Origin: Gossypium raimondii
Lineage: Eukaryota; Streptophyta; Magnoliopsida; Malvales; Malvaceae
Length of the DNA: 64,000 nucleotides
Assembly: GCF_025698545.1 (NCBI RefSeq)
Contig: NC_068576.1
Location: 56,332,094-56,396,093 of the forward strand
Direction: 5' to 3'
The number at the start of each line of letters is the position of its first letter. Positions within the stretch are counted from its first letter, which is position 1. The position numbers were made by a program, and so were the translations under genes. This document shows, piece after piece, positions 14,163 through 24,690 of this stretch. The notes under the pieces were generated by a model. It was not told the DNA's origin. It searched no databases and was given only the letters and a program-made list of their open reading frames with translations.

Positions 14163-15014
14163 GGTAAATTATTAAAATAATCACTTTTTGTTTGTTAATT
14201 TAGACTATATTTTAGTTATTTATATTTAAAATGTTATGTTCTAGTCACTTACGTTATCGTTTTGTTACGAAATGATCACTTTATTAAAATTTGTTAGCTC
14301 CGAAATGACAATCAGAAGTAGTTAAAATAAGTTTTAAATGCCAATGTGGATGCTCAGTTAGGATGAGAAAAACATTACTTACTGTCACATATACAGAAAA
14401 ACATGAAAAGATGGACCTCCTTTTTGCAAAAAAAACTATAATATCGGAACCCAAAACCCAAGTAAAGAATAAAAAAATCATTACTTACTGTAATTCATGC
14501 TTGGACCTTCCATTGAATCGATCCTTTATTCTTCCATTTTCAATAAAAAATTCAACTGATTGATGGAGCACTCAGTTTGATTTCTATTGTTTCGATTCAA
14601 CAAAGATTGACTATGAAAATGTATGGTTTTTTTTTAGTCAAAATGAAAACAAAAGCTAAAAGAAAAAGAGGCTAATGGTTCTTTTTTTCTCGTTCAATGA
14701 TTAATATGATGCATTGGTTCTGATTAATTCGGGAAACCAAATTAACATTTTTCTTTAATTAATTTAGAAAATTCAGTTGATTAAATTTATTTAATTAAAA
14801 AATCAATTAATTTACTTGGCTGGACATCCGTGTTGGCATTTAAAACTCATTTTAACTGCCATGTCGGATTGCCGTTTGGGAGGTAACAGATATTAATAGC
14901 AGAGTTATCGTTTCGTAACAAAACGATAACTAAGTGACTAAAACGTAACATTTCAAACATAAATGGCTAAAATATAATCGAGGTAAACAAAAGTGACTAC
15001 TTTAATAGTTTACC
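14163..15014. repeat. Long-terminal-inverted-repeat element, family C
   Basis: The element is about 850 bp. Its left arm (from 14163, GGTAAATTATTAAAATAATC) and the reverse complement of its right arm (ending at 15014, GGTAAACTATTAAAGTAGTC) match for about 180 bases. Matching blocks include GTTATCGTTTTGTTACGAAA and TTTTAAATGCCAA. No transposase frame is present, so it is non-autonomous. The long arms suggest a Mutator-like or fold-back type. The target duplication was not resolved. Confidence 0.75.
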
Positions 15015-15721
15015 TTTACTTGAAGCATTTATTTATTTGGGAAATTTTTTTCTAAAATAGTTATAGGCTAAGTTCAAGGAAGTAATTAAACCTAAAATTA
15101 TGCTCTAATTTACCTATTATTCATTGATTTTTTTTTTCCAAGAATGTGATTAATTTAAATAAAACATGGACTTTGCACATTAATTCATTACAAGCCTGAT
15201 TGAGTGGAGTGGACGATTATGGGCTGTTAAAAATAGAATGAACAACTGTCCCTGTAGTTCTACAAAATTAAAAATTTAGTCCAATCATAGTAATTTTGTA
15301 AAAAATTCTACTCAGTATATTTATTTTTCATTAATTATGTCATGTCAGATGATGATCGTTTGATGAACATTTAATGGTAAATTTCGATAAAAATAATATC
15401 AATGTTGAAGACACAATTTTAAATAAAAAAGGAAAAATTAATTTTTTAATTTTTAAATATTAGGTCTGAATCTCAAATTTTATCCAAGTAATATTTTAAC
15501 CTATAGTAAAATTGCCTTTGAACATTGTTGTACAACTCTAAAAAAAAAAAAAACATGGTACGTTACGGAGAACAGGAAATAGCATAATACTTGAAGTTGT
15601 ATTTTGATAAATTAATCGAAGTATATCGAAAAATCCGAAAATAATTAATTGGACTGAATCTTTTTTTTACCTTAATCTATACAAGGTAAATATATAAAAT
15701 TAAAAAAAAAAAAAGGTTAAA
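15015..15721. other. 3' flank of the MATE gene
   Basis: AT-rich DNA downstream of the minus-strand MATE gene, probably including its 3' UTR near 15650-15721. Nothing else is recognisable. Confidence 0.4.
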
Positions 15722-17353
15722 TTAAACTAGGCAATAATGACTCAAATCCTCTAATAAAGAAATAGAATCCTGCTTGATTTGTGCTTGGTGTGGATTCTCG
15801 TGTAATTTGCTGTCATCATCATCATCATCAACAGCCATTTGAGTTCCGGTCAGTTTCATGGCTCTTTCAGCTTCAAAATCCCAATCTGTTCGAACCAAAA
15901 CCAGTAACATAGTGGCCATACACGACACTTGAGCTGCCAACATTCCAAGCCATAACCCTTTAAAATCAAAACCAGCAAAAAAAGCTAACCATACAGCAAC
16001 CGGCATACCAACAAGGTAAAAACAACCCAAGTTTATATTAGCACCGTATTTAGGCCTTGCTGTGCCTCGAAGAACGCCGCACCCGGTTGTTTGTGGGCAG
16101 TTGCCGAGTTCACATAAGCCGATTATAGGTAAAACAAGTGAAGTTAATGCAATGATATCTTTATCGGCTGTAAACATGGTAGCCCATATGTTTCTCACCA
16201 GTACAGCAAAAAGGAGTGCTGATAAGCCCAGAATGAATCCACAGTTTAGGCCTACAAAGGCGGCGAGTTTGGCTTTTTTGGGCTGGTTAGCACCGAGTTC
16301 ATTGCCGACTCTTGTTGATACACTGAAGCTTAATGAAGATGGGAATATGTATATCAATGCTGTTGTTTGAATCAAAATGCCCATTGAAGCAACTGTTGCT
16401 TTGGGGTTTAAAAGTAAACCACATAAAAGGATCATAATCTCGTACCACCACCATTCAAGACAGACCGAAATACAGCTTGGAATGGCTAAATTCAGTAAAG
16501 ATTTCCATTCTTTAAAACACTCCATTGAAAACCCTCCCCATGTTCTTTTATGGACACCAAAGTAAAGGATATAGATTATCAATGAACCAACTAGGTTGAT
16601 ATTGGTCCAAACCCCACTAAGTGCAACCCCTTTGATGCCTAATTTAAGGTGTGTTACAAGAAAGTAATTGATGGGTACATGTAGAAGAATAGACAAAATG
16701 GCACAACATGTTAAAGGGAGAGTTATTGATTGGGTTCTGAGATAAATCCTCAATGGGTGTAAAAGAGATTGAGCTAAAAGATCAGAGACTGAATAAACAA
16801 GATACCGTTGTGCTTCATTAGCTATACTTTCATCTTGACCACAGACTATCAGTATTTTCTTCATATTCATCCATAAAACAGAAATAGGCAATGATGAAGC
16901 AAGCAACAAAAGCACTGTCCTTTGTAAGGTGATACCTAAAAGGGTATATTTTTTAGCACCAAAAGCTTGACCACAAATGGACTCCATCCCCATAGCAAGA
17001 CCTGAAAGAATAGAATAACCAGTGATATTGGCAAAGCCAATGGCGAGTGAACCACCAGCCAAGGCAAGTTCACCGAGTCGGCCGAGAAATAACATGGAAA
17101 TCAATGAACGGGAGTATAACATGAGACCGGTTAGGATCATAGGGAAAGCAATATTAGCTATGGAGATGGCTTCTTTCACTGCAAGGGAAACAGAAAAAAG
17201 ACTGCCTAGCTTTTTTTGTGTATGGATTGTCGGGGATTTTGGGATTAAAGATTCGTAAACATTGAATGACCCTTTAGAGGCGTTGATTGAAAGAAGGGAA
17301 GGAATATTTGAATCATCATCATCACATTTGCAGGAAGATGTAAACTGGCACAT
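15722..17353 (-). CDS. MATE efflux transporter of the DTX48-52 clade
   Basis: This is an intronless gene of 543 aa beginning MCQFTSSC. It has about 12 hydrophobic segments from residue about 75 to about 500, in the two-bundle MATE arrangement. Typical clade motifs are visible: MLFLGRLGELALAGGSLAIG, GYSILSGLAMGMESICGQAF, LRIYLRTQ, CLEWWWYE, GILIQTTALIY, RVGNELGAN and GLCELGNCPQTTGCGVLRG. MATE proteins use H+ or Na+ gradients to export organic solutes; members of this clade act at endomembranes or the plasma membrane in growth, iron and hormone-linked processes. The substrate cannot be read from sequence. The frame stays open 63 codons upstream, but that part overlaps a TATA-rich segment (17473-17498), so the ATG at 17353 is chosen. 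The C-terminus has a run of Asp residues and ends HYCLV. Confidence 0.93.
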   Translation of the reverse strand: MCQFTSSCKCDDDDSNIPSLLSINASKGSFNVYESLIPKSPTIHTQKKLGSLFSVSLAVKEAISIANIAFPMILTGLMLYSRSLISMLFLGRLGELALAGGSLAIGFANITGYSILSGLAMGMESICGQAFGAKKYTLLGITLQRTVLLLLASSLPISVLWMNMKKILIVCGQDESIANEAQRYLVYSVSDLLAQSLLHPLRIYLRTQSITLPLTCCAILSILLHVPINYFLVTHLKLGIKGVALSGVWTNINLVGSLIIYILYFGVHKRTWGGFSMECFKEWKSLLNLAIPSCISVCLEWWWYEIMILLCGLLLNPKATVASMGILIQTTALIYIFPSSLSFSVSTRVGNELGANQPKKAKLAAFVGLNCGFILGLSALLFAVLVRNIWATMFTADKDIIALTSLVLPIIGLCELGNCPQTTGCGVLRGTARPKYGANINLGCFYLVGMPVAVWLAFFAGFDFKGLWLGMLAAQVSCMATMLLVLVRTDWDFEAERAMKLTGTQMAVDDDDDDSKLHENPHQAQIKQDSISLLEDLSHYCLV

Positions 17354-17472
17354 CTTTTTTGCTATATGTGAAGACGATACGAGAGAGATAATTAAGGAGG
17401 GGATTGTATAAAGAGGGAGTAAAGGGGTTTTATAGTGGGTTTTTGTCACACGCACTGGCACCAATACAAGGG

Positions 17473-17498
17473 CATATATAAATATATATAAATATATA
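17473..17498 (-). promoter_or_regulatory. TATA-box region of the MATE gene
   Basis: On the minus strand, repeated TATATTTATATATATTTATA lies 120-145 bases upstream of the chosen ATG. This spacing leaves room for a leader of about 90-110 bases and argues against translation starting further upstream. Confidence 0.5.
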
Positions 17499-18029
17499 GA
17501 TTGTAGGTTCGTAAATGTCGTGTTGCTGATTGGGACCGGCATTGGCAGTAGGGGTTAAAAAGAGAAAGAAGAAGAAGAAGAAAAGTTTACTACTTTATCA
17601 ACTGAGATTCTAGATTAATCACTTGGTTTTATTTTGATATAATGATAAATTTAGCTCTTAATGTTTATAATTTTTTCAACTTAATTTTTATATTTTTAGG
17701 GTTAAATAAAACATTACGCTTTTAATGATGTTGGTACATGACCTTATTTATCTTATATACCGTCAATAAATAATTTAAAATTTATAAAAAAAAGTTAATA
17801 AAAATAAAAAAAACAAAAGAAAGTATGAAATACACATGAATTGCCATGTAGATTGTCATGAGTTAGCACTTCTATTAAAAAATAATTCGACTTTATTTGA
17901 AAGGTTGATAGAATTTGACTTTTTTAAAAGTTGAGGCTAAACTAATAAAAAATGTAAACATTACGGGCTTAATTTATTATTATGCATTTTTTTCTTTGTT
18001 TATGTTTGGCTTAAAGTGTTTCCAACCCA
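17499..18029. other. MATE gene upstream region
   Basis: AT-rich DNA with a (GAA)n tract near 17566-17583. No gene seen. Confidence 0.4.
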
Positions 18030-18460
18030 AATTTTCAATTTCTCTCAATTTTGATATTGAGCAAATTGGTCTCTTTAAAAAATTAAAGCAATTTAATATT
18101 TATCGATTTGAAAGTGATCAACTAAAGACAATTAATCGCAACATTTTCATCAATTATACATAATTTTGAATGATATAACAAATTAAGCCCTCGATGTCTA
18201 CATATTCAGTTAATTATTCTAAAAATAATCTAAAAATGTATAAATTTTAAAAAAAATCTAAAAATTTCAAAAACAATACGTGTAGCTTCAAATATATATA
18301 AAAATAAATAGAAGGTATAAACTTCAAAGGCTAAAATTATTATCATACCAATTAAAATTATGTAAAATTGATGAAAAACATTACCGATGCAATTAACAAA
18401 GATTGACTTGCTATAATTTTTTTAAAAGAGATCAATTTGATCAATATCGAAATTGAGGAT
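18030..18460. repeat. Fold-back MITE-like element, family D, copy 2
   Basis: The arms at about 18030-18175 and 18345-18460 are imperfect reverse complements and match the arms of the copy at 5440-5888: CTCTCAATTTTGATATTGAG, AAATTGGTCTCT and GATGAAAAACATTA. It is noncoding. Confidence 0.6.
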
Positions 18461-19408
18461 ACCGAAGTGGGTTTTTACAAATATAATAAGGGGGTTATGC
18501 AAAACAGATATACATAAACTGTATGTAAGAGGGATTAAAAAAATATAAGGAAAGGAGTAAAGGAGTCAAAAGTGGTACTGTGGACGTTTTCGGGTACAAG
18601 ATGTTCCTACAAACATAGGACAAAAACAACACATTAGGATTCCATTTCATACATATTTTTTTATTAACGGGTAAATTAACACCTAAAGCCATCATTTTAC
18701 ACATGTTACTTGAAACTAGAATGGTAGATTTTCAATTTTAGCCCTGTACTACATTCAAATTTTAGATTATATAAAAATGGTCAAGTTTCAATTTTGATCA
18801 TTGTGTTACACTCGAATTTAAGATTCAATCTTTGCTCTTCAACTTTTTGACATAATTTGATATCTCAATTTTTTTCCAATGTTATTGATTACCGTTAAAA
18901 TTCTTTTATTAAAACTTATGGTGTTGAAAATAATTATTATATATTTTTCTAAAACCTCTCATTCAAATCGTCACGATAAACTATTCTTTTCCTACCGGAA
19001 TAGTGTTCTTGAGAAAATTCATGTCAACATTTTGGTTGAAATGATTAACAATATTAACTATTTAAACTAACTAATGACATTAAATTATGTTAAAAATTAA
19101 AATATATAGATTAAATCTCAAGCTTCAACAAAATGTAGAGGCCAAAAATAAAATTTGGTCATTGTCTTACAATGTAAAAAGAAGAAAAAAAAAGCAACAC
19201 AAATCTAGAAGAATTGGGCAGTAACGCGTTAGTTTCTAAAGTTCTTAACGTGTTCAAATTATATATAATTTTAATTGAATAATTAATTATTTAAACTAAT
19301 TAAAAACATTATAAATATATAGAAATTAAATTATGTTAAAAATAAATTATTTAAACTAATTTAATCATTTTCGTATAATGGAAAAAAGAAGAAGAAAGCA
19401 TTGAGATT

Positions 19409-19445
19409 GCCACGTGGCAGCATTAGGTCCATCCTTATATATAGC
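19409..19445 (+). promoter_or_regulatory. Orphan G-box and TATA-like pair
   Basis: The perfect palindrome GCCACGTGGC (19409-19418) is followed about 20 bases later by TTATATATAG. This resembles a light- or ABA-responsive core promoter, but no open frame follows within about 4 kb. It could drive a noncoding transcript, be a relic, or be chance. Confidence 0.3.
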
Positions 19446-20041
19446 TACGTAGATGTGCCAAAAGAAATCCTTAGTAGGATCATTAATATTGTCTCGGCAC
19501 TAATGGAATTTTTGTTACATTTCATTGACGTAAGGTTTAATGTATATTATAAAAACAAAAATTTTGCCACCCTTTGAAGAGTTGTTTCACACACCACATT
19601 TACGACAATAATAATAATAATTAGTGGCATTTAGCTGATTAACGAACGATTCATGTTTAATATTTGTGATTATTTCGTAAAATGATATTATTCTTTTATT
19701 TATGAGTTCGGGAGAGATTATAAATAAATTTAAGTATTATATTAGAAAAATAGATATAATTAAAATCTATAATAAAATTAATATAAAAGAAAAAAACCAG
19801 GAGAGGCCATAAATAGATTTTGGTTTATATTTTGTTGGTTTGTATTTAAAGGGGGGGCATGTACTTTGAAACCCCATTTAGGGTTGTTCCTACCATGTTT
19901 GGGAAAATACCCAAAGTCAAAGTCAGCTTTTTATTTTGTTTTCTTTTGTTTGTCCTTTATAATTGATACAGGTAGAGGTATTGTGAAAGTTTTTATAATA
20001 TGAGTCGGGTTGTGTTTTGTCTTTTTTACTCATAAAAATGA

Positions 20042-20262
20042 CAATTTAATCTTTATACATCAGATCAAAGAGCATATTAGTTCTTCTGTTAAAAAAATTA
20101 TTTATTTCTATTGTTAAAAACTGGTCTATTTACGTCAAAATGAGTTACATGTGACACATAATGTGAAACTATATGATTTTTTTGTTAGTTATATCAATTT
20201 TGATGAAATTTTAATGAAAAAATCGATTTACTTTTTGATATAAATACAGAACTACTTTACTT
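20042..20262. repeat. Degenerate partial copy of repeat family A
   Basis: Shared words include CAGATCAAAGAGCA, TTCTATTGTTAAAAACTGGT and a diverged CATGTGACAC segment, in the same order as in 57476-57832. Both ends are eroded. Confidence 0.45.
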
Positions 20263-20524
20263 ATTTTTAAATAAATATACAAAATACTTTCAGAAAGTTT
20301 TATAATACATTTACCAATTTATACACTACCGATAATTCCTATTACTAAAACTACAGACTATAGACTATATATAATATAAGATTATTTTCCTTTTTTTCAT
20401 AATTTTTAGAATCAGAAAATTGGTAGATTTTAAAACTATTTTATGATTGGATTTTTAACGAGAAATTTAAAATTTTCTAACTTAATTGAGAACAAAATAT
20501 TCCAAAAGAACAGGGTAAAGCCTG

Positions 20525-20612
20525 AATAACAAATACAACTATCGCGACTCAAACTCAAGTTACACTTGGGGCGGTGAACACCTTGACTATTATGCCATCA
20601 CATAAGGTTCTT
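20525..20612 (-). repeat. Possible tRNA-derived SINE head
   Basis: The minus strand reads TGGCATAATAGTCAAGG, resembling an RNA polymerase III A box, and about 35 bases on GAGTTTGAGTCGCG, resembling a B box. Spacing fits a tRNA-like promoter, but no tail or target duplication was found. Confidence 0.25.
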
Positions 20613-23600
20613 AATTATGTGTAACTTTTATTTAAAATAGAAGCAATTTATTGTTATTTTTTAGTATTAAAGGGAATACAATACTAAATAGTAAATTATA
20701 TGACTGGACCTTAATTTCGATTTTTTAGTAATTTATTCATAAAAAAGAAGACTTGAATTGATCCCCTAGTTAAATGGGAAAATTTTCCTTTAGCCCCTCT
20801 CAAAACTTAAATAATTTATTTTAAGTATGTTATGAATAAAAAAATTGCATTTTCAGTCCTTCATAAATTAACAAGGCAGTTTTATGTTAATCGTCTCTTT
20901 CCCTTAAGTTGTAAAGACTTAACTTCTTGTGATAATTGAATATTCAATCTTAATTTTGGTAATTAAGATATTAATAGAAGAAGCTGCCCTACAATCATAA
21001 GAAAAAGGACATCATTGATTAACGAGGAATGAGGCTTGGATTGCTGAAATTTGATTTATCCTCCGTTGACCCACACAAAATCTCAAATGTAAATCAAATC
21101 TTTTATATTATTTTTATGTAAGATAAATAATTAATTGAATTTTTAAGCAGAACGTTGGGTTTGGAACTTGAATATATTTTGATATTTAAATTTTTTTTAG
21201 TTTTACTTTGATACTTAAATTATTATTTCATTACCCGATTTAATCACCAGTTTATTTATGGTGTCAAAAGAATGCGTCACGTGGCACCTCCACTAATATA
21301 GAATGTGTAACACGCGGTGTCTGTATTTATTGAAGGTGTTCACCGTCATTGTCCAAAATTTATTTTAATTTTAAGATTTATTTTTAATAGAATTTTATTT
21401 TTCAAATTTTTCTAGAATGTTTTGTTTTTCAATTTTTGAGTTACACTTTGAATTTTTAGAAATTTTGTGGTACTTTTCAGAAAAGTTAAAGTTAAAGTTA
21501 TTACCATTTTAATAGAATATATGTTTTGAAATTTTCTTAATTTTAGCTATTTTTAATTTATATATATTTTGTTATTTAAATTTGTGTGGCTGACTTGAGA
21601 TTAAAAAAAGTATCCAAACCTAAATCAACCTCTAAGTAAGACAAATTTAAAACTATTCCATTATTATTCAAAGGTATTTTTTGGTATTTAATACATTATT
21701 TTACTTAATTAATTACATTTTTAAGATTATACTTTAACACCAACATTTCTGTTTTTCTTCAATTTCATAAATGCAATAAATTAAATAAAATAAATAATTC
21801 TTAATTGACCTGCAAACATTTGTTAAGCAGACCTTCAATTAATTCTTGTCCATTGCCAATCACTAATTTAGTTTGACAGCAAAGTCAAAAAGAGGATTCT
21901 AAAACATTCTTGGCCACATTTAATAAAATTTATTCTTAAAAAATTGATACAAAGGAATTTATGAGAACCATATGCAAGTTAGGATGATACCGCGAGTTCT
22001 CCTGACTGTCCTCTCACTGTACGCGTCGCGCATAAAATATATATATTTTCTAGAAAGTGTGAATACAAATTAGTGTATACATGTAAAAACATCTAAATTC
22101 TATGATAAAAGTCTACTTTATTAAAGATTTGATTAGGATGTTTGGTGAGTCATGGACAAAATAAAATATGGTTCAAACATAAAAAGAAAAAAGGGAGAGA
22201 ATTATATATCTACTTAAAAGTCTCAAATTGATTTTTTATTATATAAATTAAGGTGATTGAACTTAGGTTTGAACACCTTTTAAGACATCTTTTGTTAAAG
22301 GCCAAAGCATTGTTAGATATTTGCTTTGTTAGCTTGACCATTTACTTTGCTAAAACCCACATTCCCATTTGACCCGGATTATTCATCTGAGCTTAAAAGA
22401 TTGTTCGATATTTAAAAACGTTTAATAAAAACAAATATTAAACTCAAAAATGAGCTTCAACAAAAAAAAATGTTTAAAATATAATTCAGACTTAAATTTT
22501 ATATAAAATTTAGGTTCGATCGGCTCAATCTATTTATTTAAGAATTTAATATAGCATAAATATTAAAAAAATATGTTCAATAATTTAATTTTAGAAATTT
22601 AGATACGAGTTTAAATGCGTTCAGATATGTCATTTGCAAATATGATCAGACTTGAGAAAATGTTAAAGCTCAAATTTGGGTTGAGGTAAACTCGGACAAT
22701 TATGAATGATGTTAGTATCATATATGATCCCAGTTAAAATTCGATCTGTCTAGCTCACACACGACCATCTCTACTACCAACAATGAAACACCTTTGTTAA
22801 AAGGTTTTGGTTGGTTTCTTGATTTCCAAAATGTACAAGTTTGGAAGGTTCGTTGAAAGTAAAATAAAGGCGTCTTTGAAACATCAAAAAGAAATGTAGC
22901 AATCTAGAATTTGATTCATCAGTTGTTGAGAGATAAAGATTTAATATGAATTTCGATCTTAATACCTTTCTTCCTTTATTTTCGAGCTACAACAATCCTT
23001 TGAAAAGATTGAACCCCAAAGAAAAAACGATCCTTTGAAAAGTAATAAAAAGCACTAAGCTCATGGTGATGGTGGTTCATCCTCTGCTCTGATTTTCCAA
23101 AAGCAAAAGGCGACATTCATATTTTATTCATCTTTTTTTAGAGAAGGATTTTGTTTTTTTTTTGTCTTTGGTAGTACATGAAATATCTCAATTACAAATA
23201 AATATGAATCAATATTGTGATTTTTTATCTTCACTTCATTATTGTTTTTTCTTGGTCCCTCGATTGCTGAACAAAAAGTTATTTGGATCACCATAAAATT
23301 TAGAATATTAATATTTTTAGTAAGTTGATACAGTATAAATGGTTGAAAGATAATGGCGGTTCACATGGTATCATGCAGAGAGCTGTTATGACGTTGTCGA
23401 AGATTCTAGTTTTAGAAATGTAAGCTTGATATCCTTGAGTTCTCTCTAAACTCTAGTAGTTCCTTATTTGTCCATTGTGTTACACATTCAGTGTTGGGGG
23501 AGAGTTCTCTAGATCTCTTGCACGTGTGTTTGGACATGACTAACAAATTACATATGGTCTAATTTGCATGGTAGTTGACTCATAAGCTAAACAAGTGGCA

Positions 23601-24690
23601 CCCAATATTTGCTCTTCACGGGATCCACTCATTTGGCAAGGTTCCTTTAGCCAGGTGATCATCTTAACAGAGTTTCCCCAAACATGGCTATAACATACAT
23701 ATATTAGAATACGACACGATTTGAGTTAAAAAATATGTAAAAATAAATAAATATTTGATTGAAATAATAATGTTACATGCTTGAAACTTATAACATTGAC
23801 TCGAGTTGAAATTCTATTATTTATTTTGTCCTATTACCTCATGACAAACCATCGAAAGAGAGTAGTTGATTGGATGGAGTGGAAGAAAGGATACCATACT
23901 ACCATTCACATCGTGACAATCGATTATTTTCTTCAATTTGTTTCCTTTAATGCAGGCACCTTATCAGTATTGTGATTCGCTCCTTACAAAGGGAAAATAT
24001 ATGCCACCCACCGCACTATTTCCAAGGAGATATGCAACACCCAAATTGTAATTGCTTTGTCTGCTGTCTGAAAAAGCTTTGTACACTTCTGTAGAGACGC
24101 ACTTGGCGAGTGCCACTTGCCATAATTTGTAGCTTTTTCAAATGGTGGCTTTCATTCAGGTTTCAGCCTTATACTTGATTGACGCAAATAAAATGGACCA
24201 ACTCTGGATTTACATCCAACAGTCACAGTGGGTCCAAAAATGAAATCCCATTCATATCCACTTCCAAGAAAATTAAAACCCACACATAAAAGAAAAACAA
24301 AAAGAAAAAGAGGCACTGATTTCAGCCTCAGAAGCGATCTGTAATAAAAAATGCTAACAAAGGAAACTAGATGATAAGCAAAGACAATTGATAAACAAGT
24401 AGGGGTAGCTAATGAAATCAAATCAGACATAAAAAACAAAAAAGTTGGGAAATCGAGTACATAAAACATATTACTTCGAGTTCAAAGTAAACAGGATATA
24501 TATCCATTTGCACCTAACTAGAAATCTAGGCTTTTAAAACTACACGCTACAGCAAAAGGTCAGAATCCAGCTCTAAATGTAATTGCCGAAACAGTTTTCG
24601 TCACCAAAGAAAAGCAAATAAAAACACTTCCAACTGAGTTCTGCCATGAAGACGAAGGTTCCTCCTTTAAATGCTTTCTCTAGATCCTAA

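Larger units (their letters stand above)
18461..24150. other. Gene-free intergenic region
   Basis: No supportable coding gene was seen. Within it are a promoter-like G-box plus TATA pair at 19409-19445, a weak relative of repeat family A at 20042-20262, a possible SINE-like piece at 20525-20612, and a repeated word ATCCTTTGAAAAG near 22995-23042. 23370-23700 is less AT-rich but shows no protein I can identify. Confidence 0.4.

Noticed and set aside
17354-17542. 63-codon upstream extension of the MATE frame
   Set aside because: It overlaps a TATA-rich promoter segment and has no resemblance to MATE N-termini. The ATG giving MCQFTSSC fits the family.
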